DNA from: Candidatus Gastranaerophilales bacterium
GTDB taxonomy: Bacteria > Cyanobacteriota > Vampirovibrionia > Gastranaerophilales > Gastranaerophilaceae
DNA length: 64,000 nt
Direction of reading: 5' to 3'
Assembly (NCBI GenBank): GCA_944326685.1
Contig: CALVEV010000005.1
Location: 53,095-117,094, forward strand
How positions within the stretch are numbered: the stretch's first letter is position 1; each line of letters opens with the position of its first letter. The notes under the pieces were generated by a model. That model saw only the letters and a list, made by a program, of their open reading frames with translations, did not search any database and was not told the DNA's origin. Shown in pieces: positions 50,511 through 57,054 of this stretch. Position numbers and translations under genes: made by a program.

Positions 50511-51366
50511 TTAATTTAAGGCATAGATTTTCAAATACGTTTTGCGGGTTCATGCCTAGTTCAATTTGTTTTTTAGATATTTCAACTTCTTTGATATGCT
50601 CAATAAACATTGTGTTATTGGGATTTGATTTTAAAGTTGCAAGCATATAATTTTGTATTTCTTCAAGAAGTTTATTCGGAGATGTGTCTTTTGATAATTC
50701 AAATAATTCTTGGGCAATATCAAATGTTTCTTTTCTTTCAAAATTCCAATAGTTTTCAAAAGTATTTTTTATTAAATCAAAGCTGAAGTTATCTCTATCT
50801 CCTCCTGAAATATTAAAGCACTGAGAACGAGAAATTATTGTAGATATAATATCTTCTTTATTTGAAGTTAGGAATATAAACATTATTCTATCGTTTGGTT
50901 CTTCAATAATTTTCAGCATTGAGTTTGCAGTTTCTTCTTGAAAATTTTGTGGGTTTAAACCTTTAATATTTCCTTCATCATCTTTATCACAGAATATAAA
51001 TACTCTATAAAACTCAGATGTTGTCATAAGTGAGTTTTTAATCATCTCAGATTGCTTAATTGATATAACTGTTTTGGTGTCATCATCAGCGGGTTTATTA
51101 TCTAATCTTGAAATTGTTAAAACTGCAGGATGTTGATCTTCTCTAATCCAACGACAGTTAAGGCATTGGCAGTTATCAGAATGGTCTCCTGTACAATTGA
51201 GTAATCTTGCTATTTCTTTAGCCATTATGTATTGAGATTCTAAGTCTCTACCCCAAAATAATAAACTATGTGCAATAGGAATTCCTTTATTATTGAGTTT
51301 ATTATTTATACCTTTTTCAAAATAATTAGTTAAAAATGGATATTTATCGGATAATAGCATTTTCAA
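50503..51366 (-). CDS. holB: DNA polymerase III subunit delta'
   Basis: Clamp-loader subunit, 287 residues, belonging to the same fold as DnaX but without a functional ATP site. HSLLFWGRDLESQYIMAKEIARLLNC (by position 33-58) stands where DnaX has its P-loop. A cysteine set (Cys58, about 66, 68 and 71; NCQCLNCRW) is the zinc module, and SMLKIIEEPNDRIMFIFLTSN with ISRSQCFNI is the typical delta' sensor region. The C-terminal part is divergent. Its start lies inside the end of holA, so the two are coupled; an alternative ATG two codons in is equally plausible. The 3' end overlaps mrnC by eight bases. Confidence 0.88.
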   Translation of the reverse strand: MKMLLSDKYPFLTNYFEKGINNKLNNKGIPIAHSLLFWGRDLESQYIMAKEIARLLNCTGDHSDNCQCLNCRWIREDQHPAVLTISRLDNKPADDDTKTVISIKQSEMIKNSLMTTSEFYRVFIFCDKDDEGNIKGLNPQNFQEETANSMLKIIEEPNDRIMFIFLTSNKEDIISTIISRSQCFNISGGDRDNFSFDLIKNTFENYWNFERKETFDIAQELFELSKDTSPNKLLEEIQNYMLATLKSNPNNTMFIEHIKEVEISKKQIELGMNPQNVFENLCLKLIK

Positions 51367-52300
51367 CCTCCGATATTATATCTATTGATTGGCCTGATTT
51401 GATTTTGTATTCAGCATCAGTTAGGGTTTCTTTTAAGTGAACTAAGTCTTTTAATTGTGTGTTCTTTAATTTTTGTATGGTTTGTTTTACGACAAATTCA
51501 TGTTGTCCAACTATTTTTGATATTTCTGATGCAGGTAGATTTGATGATTTTAATTTTATTAAAATCCATTTTCTAAGCATTGTTTGTGTTGCTGCAAGAA
51601 TTTCAAGCGGGTGTTTTTTATCAAGAAGTCTTTTAAGCTCTGTTAAAGCTTTCCCTTTTTCCCCTTTCATTATGTAATCTGTAAAATTAAATAGGTCTTG
51701 GTTTGAGATACAGATTTGGTTAACCATTTTAGTTGTAATTTTTGTTTCAGGGTATGCTAGTAGTGCAAGTTTTTCTATTTCAATAGAAAATTCTCTTAGG
51801 TTATTGCCTATTTGTTCAATCATAATTTGAATTGCATCATTATCTATAGTTATTTTATGTTTTTTTGCTTCTTTGTTTATCCAAACTGTTAATTCTGCTA
51901 TTTTATATGTTTTTATGGTTGGAAATTCTTTTGAGTTGTATTTTGAAATAGTTTTAAATATTTTTTTTCTTGAATCTGGTTTTTTCCCCTCGTTTCTTGG
52001 GTATTTAGCGACAAAGAAAATGTCTAAGTTATCAGTGTTATCTTCTAGAGCATTAGATATTTCTTTAATTTGATTGTCTTCGTAGCTAGAAGTCAGTATT
52101 TTTTCGCAATTAATTACAACCATAAGTTTTCCAAACATCATAGGTTGTGTCCTTAAAATAGCTATAAAATCAGGGTAATTGGGGTTGTCATATACAGTAT
52201 AATTCATTGCTGAAAAACTAGAATCGAGTTTATCTCTGTACTTTTTTAGTTCTTCATCAATTAAGTAGTCTTCATCCCCATAAAAAAAATAAATACCCAT
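51344..52300 (-). CDS. holA: DNA polymerase III subunit delta
   Basis: Clamp-opening subunit of the replicase. The chosen start gives 318 residues beginning GIYFFYGDEDYLIDEELKKY, the usual HolA opening. LMVVINCEKIL, IEIEKLALLAYPE and LDKKHPLEILAATQTMLRKWI mark domains II and III. TATAAT at 52307-52312 ends six bases before this ATG, and TTGGTA lies 18 bases further, so the message is predicted leaderless. The frame opens 12 codons upstream at a TTG, but that codon is inside the stem of the preceding terminator and cannot be used. It overlaps holB by 23 bases, giving a holA-holB operon. Confidence 0.9.
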   Translation of the reverse strand: MGIYFFYGDEDYLIDEELKKYRDKLDSSFSAMNYTVYDNPNYPDFIAILRTQPMMFGKLMVVINCEKILTSSYEDNQIKEISNALEDNTDNLDIFFVAKYPRNEGKKPDSRKKIFKTISKYNSKEFPTIKTYKIAELTVWINKEAKKHKITIDNDAIQIMIEQIGNNLREFSIEIEKLALLAYPETKITTKMVNQICISNQDLFNFTDYIMKGEKGKALTELKRLLDKKHPLEILAATQTMLRKWILIKLKSSNLPASEISKIVGQHEFVVKQTIQKLKNTQLKDLVHLKETLTDAEYKIKSGQSIDIISEVENAIIR

Positions 52301-52306
52301 AAAGTG

Positions 52307-52336
52307 ATTATACAATAAAAAACTAAGACGTACCAA
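52307..52336 (-). promoter_or_regulatory. Promoter of holA, -35 box inside the upstream terminator
   Basis: TTGGTA (52331-52336), an 18-base spacer and TATAAT (52307-52312) on the minus strand. The -35 hexamer straddles the loop and stem of the terminator of the preceding gene. The ATG follows the -10 box by six bases. Confidence 0.6.
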
Positions 52337-52354
52337 TTTTGATACGTCTTAGTT
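52315..52354 (-). terminator. Intrinsic terminator of the EF-hand-like gene
   Basis: A 12-base perfect stem (AACTAAGACGTA and TACGTCTTAGTT) with a 10-base loop is followed on the minus strand by TTTTTT. It lies 28 bases after the stop at 52382. Confidence 0.85.
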
Positions 52355-52381
52355 AAATTATTCTTATTAAAATTATTTATA

Positions 52382-52657
52382 TTATGCCTCATAAGAAATG
52401 CTAGGTTCTTTTTGAGGTGCTTCTTGTTCTTTAGGTGCTGCTTGTTGAGTAGTTGCATTTGTTGTGGCAATATATGCCATTATTTCGTCACAAAGAGTTG
52501 TGTTGGCAATAATTTCTTCAAATGTTAGTTCTCCATTTCCATCAGTATCTGCTGCTTGGATAGTGTAACTTTGAACACCCATTTCTTGAACTTGTCTTTG
52601 TGTTAATTTATCGGTATTAAATGCATTAGTAAATGTATATTGTGAAATTGTACTCAT
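52382..52657 (-). CDS. Small EF-hand-like protein
   Basis: 91 residues. Residues 37-48 read DTDGNGELTFEE, a canonical 12-residue EF-hand calcium loop with acidic or oxygen ligands at positions 1, 3, 5, 9 and 12, flanked by plausible helices (QMGVQSYTIQAA before, IIANTTLCDEIMAYIA after). Only one hand is present, so it would dimerise or bind weakly. The tail (65-91) is Ala/Pro/Glu/Gln-rich and disordered. GGGAG precedes the ATG. There is no signal peptide. An 89-base inverted-repeat-rich segment lies about 80 bases upstream of the start. A strong terminator follows, so it is a single-gene unit. The calcium role is a prediction from the motif. Confidence 0.75.
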   Translation of the reverse strand: MSTISQYTFTNAFNTDKLTQRQVQEMGVQSYTIQAADTDGNGELTFEEIIANTTLCDEIMAYIATTNATTQQAAPKEQEAPQKEPSISYEA

Positions 52658-53017
52658 CTTGCGCTCCCAAAGATTTTAATCTTTTCTTTTTTTTATTTAA
52701 ACGTTTTTCTCCTCAGTCTTGTGTAGCCTAAAAATCAGTTTTTCTTAACAAGTATCAAAATATCTATGACTGATTTTGATATTTATTACATCTTTTCTAT
52801 TTAATGTAACTTTCAAAAACTGACTCCTTTCTTTTTTATGTTATTACTCAGATTCTTTTTGAGATAAATCCTAATGGATTAATTTTTGCAACTTGTTTTG
52901 CTCTCTTATTTATCTCTTACTCTTATATAAAGTTTTTAATTTTTACTTGATTTCATAACTTCAAATAATCTTTACAATTGTACATATTTCTTTCGATTGT
53001 GTTAAAATAGTTTAGGA
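52658..53017. other. 360-base intergenic region between divergent genes
   Basis: Between the leftward EF-hand-like gene and the rightward 726-residue protein gene. It holds a candidate structured element (52735-52823) and, at its right end, TTGTAC (about 52976) and TTAAAAT (53002-53008) as a promoter for the rightward gene, with only nine bases to its ATG. No coding frame stands out in the rest. Confidence 0.6.
52735..52823 (-). ncRNA. Candidate three-way-junction RNA element
   Basis: Outer arms TCAGTTTTT (52735-52743) and AAAAACTGA (52815-52823) pair perfectly over nine bases. Inside are hairpin TATCAAAAT/ATTTTGATA (52753-52761 with 52773-52781) and hairpin TTACAT/ATGTAA (52786-52791 with 52804-52809). 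The fold is symmetric on both strands; its distance of about 80 bases from the start at 52657 would make it a leader of the EF-hand-like gene. AT-richness raises the chance of accidental pairing. Confidence 0.35.
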
Positions 53018-55198
53018 ATGAAGTATAGATTTGCAAAAAGAGCATTAATATTATGTGCGGCATTAATAACTTTGAACCCAGTATTGAGTGAAGAGTTTAA
53101 AAATAGTGTCGTAAATTTAAAGTTTAATAAGGATGCTACTGGGTGTGTGAATGTCAAAGTTGTTACTTCAAAACCATACAATAGTCCGATATTTGTAAAT
53201 GAAAAACAAAATAATACATATGTGATTTTATTACCAGAAACTAGAAATGCTTTGGCGGGTAAGCCTCTTTTAAATAATGTAACTGGAGAAATTTCTTGTG
53301 TTACAATAAACACTCGTCCATATGTTGATGGAGGAGCTAAAGGGTATACAAAAATAACAATTGTATCTCCAAAGCCTATATCAATATATGCAACAGCAAG
53401 TGTTAATGTTTCAAATTCGCAGCCTGTTATAAATAAACCAAAAGTTGTACAGGGTAAATCACAGCCAGTACAGCCTCCAAAGGCGCAAGTTACAGTATTA
53501 GCAAAGCAAACTTCGCAATCTTCAAAACCACAAGTTGCTCAGGTTAAACCTCAAACAACACAATCTGTAAAACCACAAGTTGCTCAGGTTAAGCCTCAAG
53601 CAAAACAAACTGTAAAACCACAAGTTGCACAGGTTAAACCTCAAGCAAAACAAACTGTAAAACCACAAGTTGCACAGGTAAAATCTCAGGCATTAGAACA
53701 GCAAAAAACAAAAACTATAAAAAATGAAACACAACAAAAATCTAAAAAGAATTTATTTAATATTGATAAGTTAAAATCTGTATCGATAGATTTGAATTAT
53801 AAATTACATAATTCTTTAAATACTTTAAATTTAGTAGCTAAAAATAAATTTGCAGATTTAGCTGATTTGATAAATTTAAAAAATAACTTGGTTAAGCTTT
53901 TATTAATTTTATCTGCAATAGGTTTTCCTCTTATTGTTATATTCTTTATAGTTTTAATGAATAGAAGAATTAAAGAACAAATAGAAAAAGTTAAGGAATA
54001 TAATGAACAAGAGGATGTAAATCTTCCAATAGTAAATATTGAAGATGAAGTTCCGGAAGAAGTTGAAAACGAAGAAGAAAATGAAAATGAATTTTCTCAA
54101 AATCGCGAAGCTGAAGTTTTAGAAGAAACAAATGTTTCTTTTTCTGAAATGCTTGATAATACTGTAAAAGATGAGACTATTGATGAAAATCCTCTTAATC
54201 AAGATATAAATGATTTTATAAATGAAGAAGAACCAACCGACGAAGAAATAGACGAGTCTGCCGAATCTGTAGAAGAATTAATAGTGGAAGAAACAGAAGA
54301 AGTTGAAGAACCTGTAGAAGAATTAATAGACGAAGAAACAGGAGAATTTGAAGAACCTGCAGAAGAATTAATTGACGAAGAAACAGACGAAGTTGAAGAA
54401 CCTGCAGAAGAATCAATAGAGGAAGTAACAGACGAAGTTGAAGAACCTGCAGAAGAATCAATAGAGGAAGTAACAGACGAAGTTGAAGAACCTGCAGAAG
54501 AATTAATTGACGAAGAAACAGACGAAGTTGAAGAACCTGCAGAAGAATTAATTGACGAAGAATCAGAAGAAATTGAAGAACCTGCAGAAGAATTAATTGA
54601 CGAAGAAACAGAAGAATTTGAAGAACCTGCAGAAGAATTAATAGAGGAAGTAACAGACGAAGTTGAAGAACCTGCAGAAGAATTAATAGACGTAGAAATA
54701 GAAGAAGTTGAAGAATCTGCAGAAGAGCTAATTGATGATGAACAGATTGATTTAGAATACGAGCCTGATGGGTTTATAAATGAATATGAAGATAATGATG
54801 ATGATAGTATATTTGATGAACTAAGAAATAATACTATAACAATTGATGAAGATGTTATTGAATCTGAAGAATCTAATGAAGATGATACTGTATTTGATGA
54901 ACTAAGAGGTGAATATGAAACAACTGTTGATGGCTTAACAGTTCTTGCCCATACTCCTGTTAATAGTGTAAGTGGCTTCTATTTAGTTAATTTCGAAAAC
55001 TTCTCCTCTTTGATTGGTTATATTAAAGACGAAATATTTGTTCTAAAAACATTTGATGAATTTGTTAATAACAATATTTATATAAAACCTGCTGAACAAT
55101 TGTCTGAATCTACATATCGCTATATAGTAAGAATTGGGCTATATAAAATGGTGATAGAGGTTTCTGATAAAAAGATGAGCCATTTAATTGATTTATGA
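53018..55198 (+). CDS. Secreted/membrane repeat protein with basic and acidic 15-residue repeats
   Basis: 726 residues. A signal sequence (KYRFAKRALILCAALITL) is followed by a beta-rich region (about 28-140) that resembles an AMIN-type domain. Residues 170-229 contain four 15-residue repeats of KPQVAQVKPQAKQTV type, basic and Pro/Gln-rich. A transmembrane helix (about 286-310) ends in NRRIKEQ. Then follows a long acidic part with ten 15-residue repeats (EEPAEELIDEETDEV type, residues 424-573) and a folded C-terminal domain of about 90 residues. The likely layout is a periplasmic basic arm, one membrane crossing and a cytoplasmic acidic arm. AGGA abuts the ATG. The next gene overlaps it by four bases. 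Confidence 0.8.
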   Translation: MKYRFAKRALILCAALITLNPVLSEEFKNSVVNLKFNKDATGCVNVKVVTSKPYNSPIFVNEKQNNTYVILLPETRNALAGKPLLNNVTGEISCVTINTRPYVDGGAKGYTKITIVSPKPISIYATASVNVSNSQPVINKPKVVQGKSQPVQPPKAQVTVLAKQTSQSSKPQVAQVKPQTTQSVKPQVAQVKPQAKQTVKPQVAQVKPQAKQTVKPQVAQVKSQALEQQKTKTIKNETQQKSKKNLFNIDKLKSVSIDLNYKLHNSLNTLNLVAKNKFADLADLINLKNNLVKLLLILSAIGFPLIVIFFIVLMNRRIKEQIEKVKEYNEQEDVNLPIVNIEDEVPEEVENEEENENEFSQNREAEVLEETNVSFSEMLDNTVKDETIDENPLNQDINDFINEEEPTDEEIDESAESVEELIVEETEEVEEPVEELIDEETGEFEEPAEELIDEETDEVEEPAEESIEEVTDEVEEPAEESIEEVTDEVEEPAEELIDEETDEVEEPAEELIDEESEEIEEPAEELIDEETEEFEEPAEELIEEVTDEVEEPAEELIDVEIEEVEESAEELIDDEQIDLEYEPDGFINEYEDNDDDSIFDELRNNTITIDEDVIESEESNEDDTVFDELRGEYETTVDGLTVLAHTPVNSVSGFYLVNFENFSSLIGYIKDEIFVLKTFDEFVNNNIYIKPAEQLSESTYRYIVRIGLYKMVIEVSDKKMSHLIDL
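53525..53704 (+). repeat. In-frame tandem repeat, 45-base period, about four copies
   Basis: Each unit encodes KPQVAQVKPQ followed by five variable residues (TTQSV, AKQTV, AKQTV, then a decayed ALEQQ). Copies are nearly identical at the DNA level, so copy number may vary between strains. Confidence 0.85.
54287..54736 (+). repeat. In-frame tandem repeat, 45-base period, ten copies
   Basis: Ten units of 15 codons encode the acidic consensus EETDEVEEPAEELID with Glu/Asp/Ser/Val variation. The near-identity of the middle units points to recent expansion. The period equals that of the basic repeats upstream in the same gene. Confidence 0.9.
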
Positions 55199-56247
55199 TG
55201 AAAAGATTAGTTCTATTTTTTGTATTGATTTGTCTATTTTTATCAGGTTGTACCCAAAAACAATCTGATGTTGAAGTGATTAAATTCTCAATTTGGGGAT
55301 CAGCTTCTGAAATGGCTATACTGAACCCGATTATAAAAGATTTTGAATTAAATAATCCTAAAATAAAGATAGAATTACTTCACATTCCACAAAATTATTT
55401 TCAAAAAATACATCTTCTTTTTGCATCAAATCTTGCACCTGATGTTATTTTTATAAATAATCTTAATTTACCTGTTTATGCAAATTATTTAGAGCCTTTT
55501 AATATTGATACCTCAAAATATTATAAACAATCAATAGATGCATTATCATATAACAATAAATTACTGGCAGTTCCCAGAGATGTATCAAATCTTGTAATTT
55601 ACTACAATAAAGATATTTTTGATAAACACAATATCCCATATCCTAATTCTAATTGGGGGGTAAATGATTTGTTATTAATGGCTCAAAAACTAACTAATAA
55701 AAATACTTTTGGAATAAGTTATGAAGAAGATATTTATTATGCAATGCCATATATTATAACTTTGGGTGGGGATATCGATAATATAAATGCAGGCATGATG
55801 TTTTATAAAAATCTTGTAAATAAATATCACGTAGCACCTTCAAAATCTGATGTCGGTTCAAAAACTCTTGGGCAAATGTTTTTAGAAGGTAGAATAGCAA
55901 TGCATTTATCAGGTCGTTGGCTTGTTCCTAAATATACAACAGATGCAAAATTCTCTTGGGATGTTGTAACTTTTCCAGGAATTGTTCCTTGTGATGCTTC
56001 AGGTTGGGCGATATCAAAATCATCTAAACATAAAGAATCTGCTCAAAAATTTGTAGAATATTTATCCTCTAAAGATAACATCGAAAAAATGACAAAATCT
56101 GGTTTAATAGTTCCTGCAAGGTCAGATGTGAATTTTTCTGATAAAGTTTTCCTAGAAGCTATTTCAAAATCAAAACCTCAAAAAATAACCCCTGATTATA
56201 ATAAAAAAGTCGAAATAATTAACGATAAATGTTTTAACAATTCTTAA
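55195..56247 (+). CDS. Solute-binding lipoprotein, ABC transporter family 1 type
   Basis: 350 residues. The signal peptide ends in the lipobox LSGC with Cys19. The mature protein follows the family 1 extracellular solute-binding pattern (sugar-binding type): IKFSIWGSASEMAIL, a following NPKIKIELLHIPQNYFQK, LAPDVIFINN, and YYNKDIFDKHNIPYP. HLSGRWLVPKY and CDASGWAISKSSKHKESAQKF are typical of its second lobe. No permease or ATPase gene is next to it, so it is an orphan receptor or works with a transporter elsewhere. The start overlaps the 726-residue repeat protein's stop by four bases (ATGA), so the two are made together, which suggests a shared envelope function. A second ATG one codon in is possible. 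Confidence 0.88.
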   Translation: MMKRLVLFFVLICLFLSGCTQKQSDVEVIKFSIWGSASEMAILNPIIKDFELNNPKIKIELLHIPQNYFQKIHLLFASNLAPDVIFINNLNLPVYANYLEPFNIDTSKYYKQSIDALSYNNKLLAVPRDVSNLVIYYNKDIFDKHNIPYPNSNWGVNDLLLMAQKLTNKNTFGISYEEDIYYAMPYIITLGGDIDNINAGMMFYKNLVNKYHVAPSKSDVGSKTLGQMFLEGRIAMHLSGRWLVPKYTTDAKFSWDVVTFPGIVPCDASGWAISKSSKHKESAQKFVEYLSSKDNIEKMTKSGLIVPARSDVNFSDKVFLEAISKSKPQKITPDYNKKVEIINDKCFNNS

Positions 56248-56323
56248 TAATTACCCCCATAAAAAGTCAATTTTTCAATGAGTATATACTTTGTATATAT
56301 AGGATAATTATGAGGATAATTAT

Positions 56324-57010
56324 ATGGCTCCTAATGGTACAGGCAAAATAGATTTTTCAACCTTATCTGCTGTAGATATTGCATCATTAACTCCTGAACA
56401 AAAGGTAGAGTATCAAAAATTCCAAATAGAACAAAGAGATAAATATATTCAAGACGGAATTGGCGCAAGTATGCTAGGATATCAGGCAAAACTTGAAGAA
56501 TTAAAAGCTAGGATTGCTGTTGGTTTTGCAACTTCAAAGAATTTATTTAACATGTGGTATAATGCAACTGATAATATGCAGTTACAGTCTAATACTGTTT
56601 GGAGTGCAAATAAAGAACTTACAAATGTTAGATATGAATATAATCTATGGTCACAGGCTGATCAAGCTGCCAAGTCTTATAAAAATGGAAACTTGTCTGC
56701 ATTTGACGGATTTTCTGATACAAGATTTGGTTCTCCAATAACAGATATTGGGGATACTTTTCAGATAACTAATAGAGAAAATAATATTTCAAACAGAACT
56801 TATCAGTTGTCAGAGTCATTGACTGATAAGCAGGCTTATTATGATGAGCAGCAAGCTGTTCTTGCTCAAAATGCAAAAGAAAGAGCACAAATTGGTAGTG
56901 ATTTGGAGCTTCAAATCTGGAGAAATAAAATGACAGCTGATGAACAAGATTATTATACAAAATTGCTGACTCAGCTAACTGCATATAAAAACCAACAAGG
57001 TTTAGCTTAA
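56324..57010 (+). CDS. Hypothetical coiled-coil protein
   Basis: 228 residues of no family I recognise. There is no signal peptide. After a short Gly/Ser/Thr-rich start (MAPNGTGKIDFSTLSAVDI) nearly the whole chain is polar helix, rich in Gln, Ala, Lys, Tyr and Asn: long helices at about 30-75 (EQRDKYIQDGIGASMLGYQ), 85-120 and 165-225, with a Gly/Ser/Phe-rich loop (FDGFSDTRFGSPI) between. This pattern fits a coiled-coil or filament-like protein. GAGGATAATTAT precedes the ATG. The gene follows the solute-binding lipoprotein by 76 bases, with TATATATAGGATAAT in the gap as a possible promoter. Confidence 0.7.
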   Translation: MAPNGTGKIDFSTLSAVDIASLTPEQKVEYQKFQIEQRDKYIQDGIGASMLGYQAKLEELKARIAVGFATSKNLFNMWYNATDNMQLQSNTVWSANKELTNVRYEYNLWSQADQAAKSYKNGNLSAFDGFSDTRFGSPITDIGDTFQITNRENNISNRTYQLSESLTDKQAYYDEQQAVLAQNAKERAQIGSDLELQIWRNKMTADEQDYYTKLLTQLTAYKNQQGLA

Positions 57011-57019
57011 TATTTTTTA

Positions 57020-57048
57020 TTGATTTTCTTTAATAGAATATCTATAAT
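57020..57048 (+). promoter_or_regulatory. Promoter of the U32-like gene, leaderless arrangement
   Basis: TTGATT (57020-57025), 17 bases, TATAAT (57043-57048), six bases, ATG at 57055. Confidence 0.7.
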
Positions 57049-57054
57049 AAATCT

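Noticed and set aside
52301..52336. TTG start giving holA 12 more residues
   Set aside because: It lies inside the stem of the preceding terminator and upstream of the -10 box; homology begins at the ATG at 52300.
54216..54736. CRISPR-like regular repeat
   Set aside because: The 45-base units are contiguous without spacers and encode an in-frame acidic repeat; the antisense Leu-rich frame is a by-product.
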